64,000 bases of DNA from Burkholderia territorii (GTDB taxonomy: Bacteria > Pseudomonadota > Gammaproteobacteria > Burkholderiales > Burkholderiaceae), in assembly GCF_902833055.1 (NCBI RefSeq), contig NZ_CADFEJ010000015.1, positions 103,723 to 167,722 on the forward strand, given 5' to 3'. The notes below the pieces were generated by a model that saw only the letters and a list, made by a program, of their open reading frames with translations, was not told the origin of the DNA and did not search any database. Shown piece by piece: positions 18,015-27,529 of this stretch. Position 1 is the stretch's first letter; each line of letters begins with the position of its first letter. Both the position numbers and the translations under genes were made by a program.

Positions 18015-20240
18015 ATGGCAATTCGCAGGAATTTCTTGAGTACCGAAGACGACGAAAGAACGCTCAACGCGCCCACGATGGCACGGTCCCGTGGGCAACT
18101 CGGCTCTGCGTATGCACCTGGCGCCTTCTTCACCTTTGAAGGCGGCCTTGGCGCCTGCATTTCGTTGCCGGATTTCTCGGCAACGGTCGACGACGCTCCG
18201 ATTGACGCGGTCACGAAAGCACAAATCATCCTGCGACTGCAGGAGATTTGGCAGAGTTGGTTCACGCGGGCTTATGCGGTAGGTACCGGCGGCCGAAAAA
18301 TTGACCCACGCCAATGCCTGGATGAAGCGCTTCTCAGAGGCGCTACGGTCGTGCCTTTGGGAGTAGACCAATTGGCGTTCCTAACTCCGGTCCGCATGGG
18401 ATACGCGCCAGCGCCGCTGACCTTCGTGTGCAACAAGTGTCGGCTCTTCAAGCGATTCGAATCAGCGCGCGACTTGGCGCAAAACATCGACCGTTTGCGC
18501 AAGATGCATTGCACCGCAACTGATGTCAAGACAGCTTGCCAGTGGCGCCAGCTCGACGTCGTCTTTGTACACTGGTCCGGCGAATGGATGCCTGCGACTC
18601 CTGGTCGATGGGAGTGGGACGACCGTAGGAATGTCCTGAGGCTTTTCAGAGAGGAGTGTGCTGTATGCGGCAAAAGCGACTTCAAACTGAACACTGACTC
18701 GCCGCGCATCGGTCAGTGGCACTTCTACTGCGCCAACCCGACATGTGGCCATAAAGGGTCGGCTGAGTGGCGACAAAACGACCCGTTCACAACGGAGGTA
18801 TTCAGGGAAAGCGCAGGTGGGCGCATGAGCGAGCGTCGTATGGAACCCATTTCGTACCGTGCTTCTTCCGCCTATTACGCCCAATCCGAACAGTTCGTTC
18901 TATTTCCGGCGTCCGAGCATCAGCTGATGGCGATGCTTGAACCTCAACGACAGTCCGAGCTCGCCGCATTTATCGGCAAGCAGTTTCGATTTGGAGGGGG
19001 CGAGCTCACTCCTGACGAGATGAAGGTGGCGCTCCTAGCGGTGGGCAAAGCTAGCGAGTGGGAGACGTACGAGAGCCTCTCTGGAATCAGAAAGAGCGCT
19101 AGGGAATCTGGAGACACGAGCATTCAACAAATGATGGATGCGGAGCTTAAAAAGCTCGTAGACAGATGGACGGCAAGCGACCCGCCGCTTGTGCGACCAC
19201 GTGTCGACCTGCCGCCGGCAATCAACGCACAGCTTGCCGTCCGTAGCGAGTATACGAGCCGCTTCGACCCCTTTGTTTTAGCGGTAGAGCATGAGGCGCT
19301 CAACCGGGGCAAGCTCTCCGCTGCACCAGACGGTATTCGCGCTAAGTTTGTGCGTTTCAACCATCTCGATGACGACCTCGCACCGAAAAATGCCATCGAT
19401 AAGGCAGCCCAAGAGTCGCAGACCCAACATCTGATGACCAAGCTCGGCATCGCCGACCTCGGCCTGATTCGTGAGTTCGACCTGTGTCGATTCACGCACG
19501 GCTATACGCGAGTTAGCGCGACGCCGACTTTGGAGAAGCGCAGGCAGTTTATGCCCGTACGCTTGCGTTTGTTCGAACCGCTGCGGAGTCGCAAACGCCC
19601 TGTCTATGTTGTGACGCAAGCCAACGAAGCGCTGTATGTGCGCCTCGACCCGGGCGCTGTTTACAGGTGGCTGCAAACCGTCGGCGTCGTTGACCTGCCA
19701 GATTGGGACGAAAGCGGCACTGTCAAACTCGGTGGAAAGATTCTGGAGGTTGCACAGCCTTTCGGGCGGTACTTCTCTTTGCTCAAGGAAGGCGACGCAG
19801 CTACCTATCGCTACGTCTACACTTTGCTCCATACCTACGCTCATTCCATGATGAAGAACGTGGCTGAGCTCTCTGGTCTGGACTTGGGTTCGATGGGAGA
19901 GTACCTTTTCCCCCTGGACTTGGCGTTCGTCGTCTACCGAAACGGTACGACCATGGACTTGGGCAACCTTTCGTCGCTGTGGCGTAACGAGAACAACCGG
20001 TTCCTGTCTCGCTTGCTTGAACCGTCCACGCATCGCTGCAACTCGGGCCGCCTCTGTGACACGGCCGGCGGGGCCTGCCCTGACTGCATCATGATTCCCG
20101 AGACATCATGTCTCGCACAGAATCAACTGTTGTCTCGCGCCGTTCTCAAAGGCGGCCCACCGCCGCGCGAGGACGCCACACACAAGGGCACGCGAATCCC
20201 CGGGTTTCTCGAGGTGGCTAACGAAGGGATTATGGACTGA
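18015..20240 (+). CDS. drmB: DISARM protein DrmB (DUF1998)
   Basis: A 741-aa protein with a DUF1998/MZB-type C-terminus: HTYAHSMMKNVAELSGLDLGS, then a cysteine cluster CNSGRLCDTAGGACPDCIM that probably binds zinc. Two further zinc-like pairs occur earlier (CNKCRLF, and CAVCGKSD with CANPTCGHKG). DrmB partners the DrmA helicase and stimulates it; both are the defining core of DISARM. The start at 18015 has a GGGGG ribosome-binding site and follows the drmA stop directly; an in-frame start at 17979 is less likely. It is the last clear gene of the operon. No intact PLD-type drmC follows, although many DISARM loci have one. Confidence 0.8.
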   Translation: MAIRRNFLSTEDDERTLNAPTMARSRGQLGSAYAPGAFFTFEGGLGACISLPDFSATVDDAPIDAVTKAQIILRLQEIWQSWFTRAYAVGTGGRKIDPRQCLDEALLRGATVVPLGVDQLAFLTPVRMGYAPAPLTFVCNKCRLFKRFESARDLAQNIDRLRKMHCTATDVKTACQWRQLDVVFVHWSGEWMPATPGRWEWDDRRNVLRLFREECAVCGKSDFKLNTDSPRIGQWHFYCANPTCGHKGSAEWRQNDPFTTEVFRESAGGRMSERRMEPISYRASSAYYAQSEQFVLFPASEHQLMAMLEPQRQSELAAFIGKQFRFGGGELTPDEMKVALLAVGKASEWETYESLSGIRKSARESGDTSIQQMMDAELKKLVDRWTASDPPLVRPRVDLPPAINAQLAVRSEYTSRFDPFVLAVEHEALNRGKLSAAPDGIRAKFVRFNHLDDDLAPKNAIDKAAQESQTQHLMTKLGIADLGLIREFDLCRFTHGYTRVSATPTLEKRRQFMPVRLRLFEPLRSRKRPVYVVTQANEALYVRLDPGAVYRWLQTVGVVDLPDWDESGTVKLGGKILEVAQPFGRYFSLLKEGDAATYRYVYTLLHTYAHSMMKNVAELSGLDLGSMGEYLFPLDLAFVVYRNGTTMDLGNLSSLWRNENNRFLSRLLEPSTHRCNSGRLCDTAGGACPDCIMIPETSCLAQNQLLSRAVLKGGPPPREDATHKGTRIPGFLEVANEGIMD

Positions 20241-20259
20241 ACAGCTGAACGCGTTCGAC

Positions 20260-20685
20260 ATGTTGACCTCTCACTCTGAGGTGACCGCTGCTCTATGCGT
20301 GGAAGCCGCTCGACGCGCGCTGGACGTGCCCGCGACCGTGCACTCCATCTGCACCAGGCCGGACGTGCCGCAAGAGCGCGCTGCCGAAGTTGGAGAGATT
20401 CTTGACCGGGCAAACGAGCGGGCTGTTCGAAAAGAGCACGCTCCCGACCAGGTGCGTGCGAAACTGCGCTCTAGCACTGGGGTTGGCACCCTTGTACCAG
20501 AGCGCAACGCTGTACCCTCTTATCGAGACATACGCCTCTATTCGCCGAAAACACGGACGAAGCCGGCTTGGAGTCGCTCGTACAACTCGGCGGAAAGCAA
20601 TCGATTCTCGTCGAGCTCAATGACGGTCGAGTCTTTCTCCAGAGTTTGCATCGCGGCATGGCGTGTCGCACATACAAACAACTGA
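20260..20685 (+). CDS. Possible small or truncated gene after drmB
   Basis: A 141-codon frame starts 19 bp after drmB in the same direction. Its first 90 residues look protein-like (VTAALCVEAARRALDV, EVGEILDRANERAV). The last 50 overlap the convergent ATPase gene and read like an antisense shadow. It could be the remains of a fourth DISARM gene such as drmC cut by arrival of the next module, or a spurious frame. No PLD HxK motif is visible. Confidence 0.25.
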   Translation: MLTSHSEVTAALCVEAARRALDVPATVHSICTRPDVPQERAAEVGEILDRANERAVRKEHAPDQVRAKLRSSTGVGTLVPERNAVPSYRDIRLYSPKTRTKPAWSRSYNSAESNRFSSSSMTVESFSRVCIAAWRVAHTNN

Positions 20686-22241
20686 GTGTCCTTCGTCGCA
20701 CGGCGCTTGAGTTCTTCCGAAACGAGGCCATAATTCAGCGCCCCTTGGTCTTGCTGATTTGGCGTGTCGAGAATCAACGGTGCGAGTACCTCAGTCTTGA
20801 AATGACGAATGAGGCGATGCATCGTCAAGTGATAGGCCAATTGCATCCGAGAGCTGTCTGCTCCGCCACCTGAGACGGCAAGTTCTCTATATCCAGTTGG
20901 TAGGGCCGTGCGTACATCGAAGGCCGGTGAGAGCCGAAGGGTGTCGCAAAGGCCGGCCAGCTCGCTCTGGTAATAGGCGTTGATGCTCTCTTCTTTTCCA
21001 TCCTCAATGAGCTCACTCTGTGCTGCTCGCTGCTCAGCGAGAGTTTTCTTGTTGGCACGCAATCGCAATCTCGCAGTGGTGGTCACCTCCTCCGCGCGTC
21101 GTCGTACTGAATCGGTCCCCATGGTCTCGAGGATGCTCTTGACGGTCACGTCTTTGTCGAGTCGCTTGAAGCGCCGGTTGAGCTTGGCTAATTCTTCGCG
21201 AACGGCGTCGAGCCGCCTGAGTGTCGTTTCGATTGCCGCCTCGATTTTCGACTGCGTAGCCGTGAGCGACGCAACCTGCTGTTCGGCCTGTGCGCGGTCT
21301 TGCAAGAGCGACGCGCGCTCTAGGAGAGTGTTGTCATGCAATGTGCCGCATAGAGGGCAGACAAGAACATCATCGCGCAGTTGGGTAGATGCGAAATCGT
21401 AGTCCTTCTCGATGTCATCCACGGCCGCTTGTGCAATTCCCCGCTGGACCTTGGTAATTTCGAGTTCTTCATGCTTGGCACGTAAAACGGACAATGCACG
21501 CTGCTCACGCCGCTTAACGGCGACCATTGAATTCTGGATGTCTGCAATGGCCGAATCGAGTTCGGCGTCGGTCGTTGGAAGTTCTTCTGGTGGAGCGAGC
21601 AGCGTCAAGACCTCAACCGCGCGGCCATACTTTTCAATGAGTCCCTCGTCGGCGTCGATGTGCTGAAGGCCTTTCGCTATCTCGGCACCTACCTCGAAAT
21701 AGGCTGCGGAATGATAGCCCACGTGGAAGTTGATAACAGGGCGTCGCCAGTCCTCATATTTGTGGATGACGAAACTTCCCCACGGCTCAGTCCATCCGCG
21801 TCGCTGGTCGACGTAGAAAGCGGAGAAATAGCAGGCAGGCGGCGGCACTTCATGAATCCACTTTTCTTTGCGGCGTGGTAACACCGCACCGAATTGGACG
21901 ATGCTGGCGAATGCCTGCTCATAAGCATCGCTCGTACTGTGGTAGACCGTCCACGGCTCCTCGCCACCCTTGAGACGAATTTGGTTGCGATGACGTGCAG
22001 CAAGGTATGTACGACCGTCAACCTCGAACTCCAGAATCGTTCTGGCATCGAAGGGGGCCCAGAGAGTGTCAAAATCAAAATCGCAGCCTAGAGTCCACAG
22101 CGGCAATCGCACCAGCGTAGACTTGCCGATGGAATTGTCATCACCTGTTATCAGATTTAAGCCGGGTTCGAATCGGAATCGTCCTGCGAGCTTTTGGGAA
22201 GTCGATTGAACGAACAGTTGCTTGAATATCAATGCGCTCAT
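20538..22241 (-). CDS. SMC/Rad50-like ATPase (Lamassu LmuB-like)
   Basis: A 567-aa ABC-type ATPase. Walker A is GDDNSIGKST at residues 33-42, a long coiled coil spans about 205-420 and is interrupted by a Rad50-like zinc hook CPLC near 297, the signature-like SGGGADSSR is near 465, and Walker B is LILDTP near 493. It is short for an SMC protein, as in Lamassu LmuB and other three-component ABC defence ATPases. It starts 53 bp after the DUF4297 nuclease gene, so the two form an operon. In Lamassu the ATPase senses foreign DNA ends or structures and releases the nuclease. The family role is inferred from domains and pairing. Confidence 0.75.
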   Translation of the reverse strand: MSALIFKQLFVQSTSQKLAGRFRFEPGLNLITGDDNSIGKSTLVRLPLWTLGCDFDFDTLWAPFDARTILEFEVDGRTYLAARHRNQIRLKGGEEPWTVYHSTSDAYEQAFASIVQFGAVLPRRKEKWIHEVPPPACYFSAFYVDQRRGWTEPWGSFVIHKYEDWRRPVINFHVGYHSAAYFEVGAEIAKGLQHIDADEGLIEKYGRAVEVLTLLAPPEELPTTDAELDSAIADIQNSMVAVKRREQRALSVLRAKHEELEITKVQRGIAQAAVDDIEKDYDFASTQLRDDVLVCPLCGTLHDNTLLERASLLQDRAQAEQQVASLTATQSKIEAAIETTLRRLDAVREELAKLNRRFKRLDKDVTVKSILETMGTDSVRRRAEEVTTTARLRLRANKKTLAEQRAAQSELIEDGKEESINAYYQSELAGLCDTLRLSPAFDVRTALPTGYRELAVSGGGADSSRMQLAYHLTMHRLIRHFKTEVLAPLILDTPNQQDQGALNYGLVSEELKRRATKDTQLFVCATRHAAMQTLEKDSTVIELDENRLLSAELYERLQAGFVRVFGE

Positions 22242-22294
22242 AGGCTTTGGTACGTAGCTTTCTGACGAGCAGTTTATAGTTCGGAAGGGCCATT

Positions 22295-23404
22295 TCAGGC
22301 TCGCAGGTATTCAATGATGTATGCGGCGACCAACGAGGTTTCGTCGACAAGGTGTTCACGCACGACATCCGGGGATGCCGCTACGAGGCTCGTCAACAGG
22401 TCAGTGGTCAGCCTTATCGGGAAGTCGGCCTGCAAATGTCTTGACACCGCAGCTCGTACCTGCAGATGTGCGAGAGACCCGCCGTCAAGAGTGTTCAGGA
22501 CGTAAGTCCGAGCGGACTGCCGGAGTTTTCGCCGTTCTCTCGGTTCGTATTGGAGCTGAGCCGTCGCGTACTCAAAGTCCGAGAGGAGGTCGTCGACCGT
22601 GGCGGACGACGCAAACTGTTCGAACAGTGCGTCCACTCGTTGGCCAGTGAGGCCCTTGTTGCGGACAAGGCTTTCCCAGTCGGAATAGTCCCAGGTATGG
22701 ACACCCTTCCGGCGGAGTTCGTCTTGCAGAACATGGTAAATGGCCTGGCAGTCTCCGCCTCCATTCGGGACCCGTTCACTGATAAGGTCGGCTATCAGCC
22801 CGATGACGGCTCTGCGGTGTTGCAGTTCGGGAAGCTGTGGCTTATGGAAATGGAGCTTTTCCAGCGCGCAGTCAGTCCCGAGTTCCGCCGCGAGAGCTGC
22901 GCTTATCTCGTTCGCTGTCTCTTGGTGCAGCGCATCCCATGGGATTTCTTCGAGTTGAAAGCCTTTTTCTGCTAACTCAAGCTTGAAACCACCGGTTGCC
23001 ACAAGCCGAACCTTGTCCACCCGGGCGGCAATTTTCTTGTCGCCCACGCTTGTGAACATTTTCCCAAGCACTGATGGCTTCTGCTTTATTCGTTTGACGA
23101 GCGATTTCTTGTTGAAGTTCGCGCTCGCACCGGCCTTAACTTGGCAGAACACGAATCTGGCGTCGGCAGCGTCCAGAGAAGAGCTGAAGACGACGTCTTC
23201 GTGAAACTCGACGAATACGATGCTCACCTGATTGAGCTTGTGCTGCTCCAGGAACTCATAAAGCGCCCAGTCGTACTGGAAGTTGAAGCGGTCGAAAGTA
23301 GCAGCGCCGGCTTTCTCCCGCTGAGACACGTAGAGCGGGTTGCTCGCGGGCGTACCACTCGATGCCGCTGCCGTCTTGGTCAGGCGCGGTTTGGGGTCTC
23401 TCAC
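22295..23404 (-). CDS. DUF4297/Cap4-type nuclease (Lamassu effector-like)
   Basis: A 369-aa protein with a GTG start. The N-terminal DUF4297 domain begins KAGAATFDRFNFQYDWAL. It carries a PD-(D/E)xK-type nuclease core made of E66/E69/D70 (VEFHEDVV) and Q88-V-K90 (FCQVKAG), the pattern of Cap4 dsDNases. The C-terminal half (about 190-369) is helical and probably the control module that binds the ATPase. It lies directly upstream of the SMC-like ATPase gene. Lamassu systems with a Cap4 effector pair these two with a small middle protein; none is visible here. The pairing suggests an abortive-infection nuclease held inactive until triggered. Confidence 0.78.
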   Translation of the reverse strand: MRDPKPRLTKTAAASSGTPASNPLYVSQREKAGAATFDRFNFQYDWALYEFLEQHKLNQVSIVFVEFHEDVVFSSSLDAADARFVFCQVKAGASANFNKKSLVKRIKQKPSVLGKMFTSVGDKKIAARVDKVRLVATGGFKLELAEKGFQLEEIPWDALHQETANEISAALAAELGTDCALEKLHFHKPQLPELQHRRAVIGLIADLISERVPNGGGDCQAIYHVLQDELRRKGVHTWDYSDWESLVRNKGLTGQRVDALFEQFASSATVDDLLSDFEYATAQLQYEPRERRKLRQSARTYVLNTLDGGSLAHLQVRAAVSRHLQADFPIRLTTDLLTSLVAASPDVVREHLVDETSLVAAYIIEYLRA

Positions 23405-23639
23405 GATAGTGTTCGGGCTCGAAATTTGAACTGATTATAGCGACTGCGCACATGAGGCGAACTGCCTTCGTGCAACCGTACAGAAGCTCGTTGGTCCACC
23501 AGAACCCAACTGGGCTGGCGGGGGCTAGGTAGCCTCCATCACCTGTCGCGGCCCTCCCCAGTATCAGGCTTAGATTCACAAGAAGGGCTATGGCCGAGCC
23601 TGCGGGCGATTGTTAAGCTGCTCGCTCGCATACTTTGCG

Positions 23640-26600
23640 TCAGCGCCTACGTACAAAATCCTCCAGCGCTTGAAACTCGAGCTCGCGCATCAGTTTCTCG
23701 TCTGCGGATGCTATTTGGCGGAGAATTTCGTTAAGGTCGGACGGGGCGAAACGGTTTTTGTCGATAACAGCGACCAGAAGTGATAGCGCTGGCCTAGGAA
23801 ACCGTTCGCCGATTTTCTCCACGTTCATCTCTTTGAGCAGCTGGTAGGGGTACGAAATCGGTTTGAGCCATGACTTGACGGTGTCGAGAGCATCTGGAAA
23901 CTCCCTGTCTGCGGCTACCGCTATCCTTGCCAAAATCTCGGGCAGCCGCGCATCCATCGACGCCGTGGTTTTTGGCCAGATACTTGCGAAATACGGCTGC
24001 ACTGCCAATGTCCAGTATTCGTTCTGCCTCGCATTGGCACCTTTTAATGCGCTGTGCACTGCATGGGCACTGGCAACAAGTCCATCGTCCGGCAGTGCCC
24101 GCACTGCCTTCTGCAGCTCTGCGCGGCTGAAAATGTCTGTCGTATCCAGTGCGGCAAGCGTCAGCATTGAAGCGTAATTCACCCGGGCATCACCGAATCG
24201 CATGTACTGTTGCGCCGAATCCAAGAACGGCGTCTTCAGTTCGACGAGTAGGTCCTTGTGCAGCCGTGGCGCCCACAGATAACCCATCCACGTGGCGTAT
24301 GCCTCCCGGTCTGACTTCCGCCAGTCGAAGAGCGGGAGCAGGTGCGCTTGCGTCCATAGCCGGTCAACCCTGTAGAGGGCGACCACATTGGAAGCGAGCA
24401 AAGTTCGCCCGTGACGGAAGCGATGGACCGCGGGGTCGCACAGCCGCGTGAAAATCGAAGCTATGGTTCGCGGCAGCCCTTGATTGTCTTTAAGCGGTTC
24501 GCTGAACCACCAGTTGAGCAGAGCCTGAGTGACCTGCCCGAGAGGATTGCTCATCGACCGCATCACCGCGTCGTCGGTGTCAGGAAAATCGTCGGTCGGC
24601 AATCGCAGTACGCGCTCGCAGATTGAAATGAATGTCGCTTGATGTACATCCAATTGCTTACCGACTTCGTGCAGCCACCAGGCAGTCGCGCTAACGACTT
24701 CCCTAAAGACATCATCTGGCATCGAGAGCACGCAGTTCGCGAGTCGACTCCATGAGCGTCTGACAAAACCGTCGTTGCTCCACGTGCTCAATGCTTCGCT
24801 CCAGCGCTCTCTTGGCCACACGTCACGCGCAGCGAGTTCAAGCAAGGAGGCGATGGCGACACGGGAGTCGGTACGGCAGAGTTCTCGCCAGTCATCTTCC
24901 CTGAAGAGCGCTCTTTCGGGCTCTTTTTGAAGCCAGGTCGTCAAAGCGCTCCGCCGTCTAGGAGCGAGGTCAATTTGGGGCTGGAAGTGGTAGTCTGGGT
25001 CACCGGTTCCGCTCATCCAGTGAGCAAACTCTTCCCGCTCGAAATCGCTGCCAATATGCCATTGCGGATGCTTAGTCTCCAGTCCAGCGAGTCGCTCTGT
25101 GGTGCCGGCGACAAGTGCTCCACCCCCAGCTTTGAACTTTGCGAGCCGTAACCACTGCATCCGCTCAACGATATCCTCCCAGCGCGCGTCGTCGACGTCT
25201 TCCCTAAACATTCGTCGAGGAGGCCCCGTGAGAATTGCCTGCTGCAAGCGTTCTGCCGAGTCCAGCGTCAACCACTTTGAGCTGGTGGCCAAAAGCCGCA
25301 TCGTCTCACGCTGTGTTTCGGTCGACCATAGCCACCATGCGTCGTCCTCAAGGAGCCATTTGACCCAAGCGCCGGTCGACTTGTCACCTTCCTCGCGTGC
25401 CGCGTTGAGCGCAAGTCTCATAAACGTCGGATACGGCATCTGTCGCAACGTATTCATGAGGTCGTGCGCTCGTTCGGGATTAGACTGAAATATCGCGCTC
25501 CAGGAATCGCGGACAAGCTCAATCAGAAGTGTCCAATCTTTGTAGTGTCGGTTCTGCCAGTGCGCAATGATGGAGGGCATGTCCCACATGCTGGCGTCAC
25601 TACGTTCATTTGCTTGTCCAATTTCTCTCATCAGGTCCAGCACGTCACGGAGCGCCTCGCACGCAATTCCAAATAGCTCCGGAAGGGCGTTTTGCCATTG
25701 AAGCGAGTCTTTGACTTCTTCCATCGCTATTCGCAGATGGTCATCCGTCAGGACAACTTCGGCGTTCACAAGGTGTCGGAGTTGTTGCTCGCGCTCGATA
25801 TCAACGGATGTTTCGCTCAGGAGCCGGATTGGCTTGCGCAGAATCACTCGGGCACCCAGAAATTGCTTGAATTGCAAGCGCAGCGCCGTGGTCATGCCTT
25901 CTCGCAGGAAGTGCCTCACCCACTCGAAAATGTGAAAGTCAGTATTGGCTGACCCGACGCGCCCCAGCAGAACCAGGTTCCACAGCGTGCGCATCGCGGG
26001 TCTAGGAATGCCGTGCGGGGAGTCATCCTTGAATCGCTTAATCTCTTCGGCGCTCTCCCGCTCCTCCATTTGTGCCGTTTCTTCGAGCCTCTTGCGAACC
26101 TGGCTGGCAAACGGCTCGCTAAGGTGGCCGCCGCGACTGGCAAGCCAAAGGAGCAGTTCTGGGGCATCGAGATATCGCACCAGCCACAGAGCGAGATAGG
26201 ACATCACGCGGTCCATGGCGCGCGGGTTGCCCCCGTGGCTGACGATGCTCATCTCGGCCGCCAGGCTGTATGGCATCGGCCGATGTGCCAAGCTGAATCG
26301 TAGTTTCACATCGACCTCTTTGTCTGGACTAACGCCGAATCGAGGGAGGTCCCTGTGCTCGAACCGCGTGTCGCAAAAGTGCGGAAGCCAGTCCAGCGTC
26401 GGTGCTGGGGAGTGCTCCGCAAACAGTCTTGCAGGCGTTCCGTCAGGCTCGCTAATGGCCCATAGCATGCGGCCGATTAGGTCATCTTCGACTGTGCTCG
26501 CGAGCGGGCCTGCAAGGATGCAATCCTGGACGATTTTTCCTTTGCCGCGAGCGCCAGCGCTGTATGTCTTTTCCCAAGCTCGGATGGTCTTGTGAAGGTA

Positions 26601-27434
26601 GGAATGGTCTTTCGTTTCCTTGTACAGCAGAGGAATGACATTCTTCGCCCGCCATTCCCGTGATGCTTTGTCATGAGACGCCTTTGTTCCGGCATAAGAG
26701 GCGAAAGCAAACATCTCCGGAGATGCTTCTCCGCGAAGACGGTCGGCGGCCAGTGCATCTGTCATATAGCGGAGCACAGGGTCGGCGAGACTATAACCGA
26801 CGAAGCAGACGACATAGTTTCGGAAGAGTTCGCTTACGAAGCGTGCAGCCCATCTTTCGGTAAGGTAGGCGAGGCCAAAGTCGCCGCTTGAAATGACTAG
26901 GCGGTCGAGCTCATCCCGGGACGGACTCGTGCTGAGGAGCCCATGCAGATACACGAGTCCGTTCCATCTGTTTTTCGGGACCGGTAGCAGAGGAGCACAA
27001 AAGGGTTCCAGCTTTAGACCGTCGCGTGCAATGACCTCTTCAAATAGTCGGTCAAAGTTCGTCGTGATGAGCCGCGTCGACCCCTTTCTAGTTTTTGCCA
27101 GCGATAACAGCGCGCGATGCGTGGTGAAAGCATCACGAGCGCTCAGGTCCGGCGTCAGGACTTTTGCCATTTCGCGGCGGACTACTTCTCTGCTCCCGAG
27201 TTCGTCTTCTAGTAGGCCGACGGCAATGTCGTACTGCTGGTTGGTGATGGCGGCTTCTTGCACGTCGTTCGGAGCTGGCTGTAGCGAATCGTACAGCTTA
27301 TTCACGAGGGTCTTGAAACCTGGTAACCCCGCGGGAAACGAGATGCCCGCGCCGCAAAAGAACACGACCCGGCCCTCCTCATGCGCTAGGAGAAGAGTCT
27401 CGGGGATGGTCGGCCCATTCTTGATGAACTGCAC
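23640..27434 (-). CDS. Large SIR2-domain defence protein (SIR2-DUF4020 type)
   Basis: A 1264-aa protein starting at a GTG. The first 290 residues are a SIR2 fold: FFCGAGISFPAGLP at 25-38, TTNFDRLFE near 124, a YLHG segment near 165 and VGYSLADP near 215. The remaining 970 residues are an alpha-helical, tryptophan-rich region with repeat-like spacing, as in DUF4020 proteins. SIR2 domains in phage-defence proteins usually cleave NAD+ to stop infected cells, with the long C-terminus acting as sensor. The gene appears to stand alone, with gaps of 235 bp and more on each side. The SIR2 call is firm; the DUF4020 label is from size and layout. Confidence 0.8.
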   Translation of the reverse strand: MQFIKNGPTIPETLLLAHEEGRVVFFCGAGISFPAGLPGFKTLVNKLYDSLQPAPNDVQEAAITNQQYDIAVGLLEDELGSREVVRREMAKVLTPDLSARDAFTTHRALLSLAKTRKGSTRLITTNFDRLFEEVIARDGLKLEPFCAPLLPVPKNRWNGLVYLHGLLSTSPSRDELDRLVISSGDFGLAYLTERWAARFVSELFRNYVVCFVGYSLADPVLRYMTDALAADRLRGEASPEMFAFASYAGTKASHDKASREWRAKNVIPLLYKETKDHSYLHKTIRAWEKTYSAGARGKGKIVQDCILAGPLASTVEDDLIGRMLWAISEPDGTPARLFAEHSPAPTLDWLPHFCDTRFEHRDLPRFGVSPDKEVDVKLRFSLAHRPMPYSLAAEMSIVSHGGNPRAMDRVMSYLALWLVRYLDAPELLLWLASRGGHLSEPFASQVRKRLEETAQMEERESAEEIKRFKDDSPHGIPRPAMRTLWNLVLLGRVGSANTDFHIFEWVRHFLREGMTTALRLQFKQFLGARVILRKPIRLLSETSVDIEREQQLRHLVNAEVVLTDDHLRIAMEEVKDSLQWQNALPELFGIACEALRDVLDLMREIGQANERSDASMWDMPSIIAHWQNRHYKDWTLLIELVRDSWSAIFQSNPERAHDLMNTLRQMPYPTFMRLALNAAREEGDKSTGAWVKWLLEDDAWWLWSTETQRETMRLLATSSKWLTLDSAERLQQAILTGPPRRMFREDVDDARWEDIVERMQWLRLAKFKAGGGALVAGTTERLAGLETKHPQWHIGSDFEREEFAHWMSGTGDPDYHFQPQIDLAPRRRSALTTWLQKEPERALFREDDWRELCRTDSRVAIASLLELAARDVWPRERWSEALSTWSNDGFVRRSWSRLANCVLSMPDDVFREVVSATAWWLHEVGKQLDVHQATFISICERVLRLPTDDFPDTDDAVMRSMSNPLGQVTQALLNWWFSEPLKDNQGLPRTIASIFTRLCDPAVHRFRHGRTLLASNVVALYRVDRLWTQAHLLPLFDWRKSDREAYATWMGYLWAPRLHKDLLVELKTPFLDSAQQYMRFGDARVNYASMLTLAALDTTDIFSRAELQKAVRALPDDGLVASAHAVHSALKGANARQNEYWTLAVQPYFASIWPKTTASMDARLPEILARIAVAADREFPDALDTVKSWLKPISYPYQLLKEMNVEKIGERFPRPALSLLVAVIDKNRFAPSDLNEILRQIASADEKLMRELEFQALEDFVRRR

Positions 27435-27529
27435 TGGCTGTCTCTCAGAAGTTATACAACGCCAACCTGGTCTCTATGCTGGCTGTATGAATACTAGTTG
27501 TAGCTCGGCAGGATGCGGTTGATTATTCG

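Noticed and set aside
22141..22293. 50-codon frame between the DUF4297 and ATPase genes as a Lamassu middle component
   Set aside because: Too short, overlaps the ATPase start almost completely, and lacks middle-component features.
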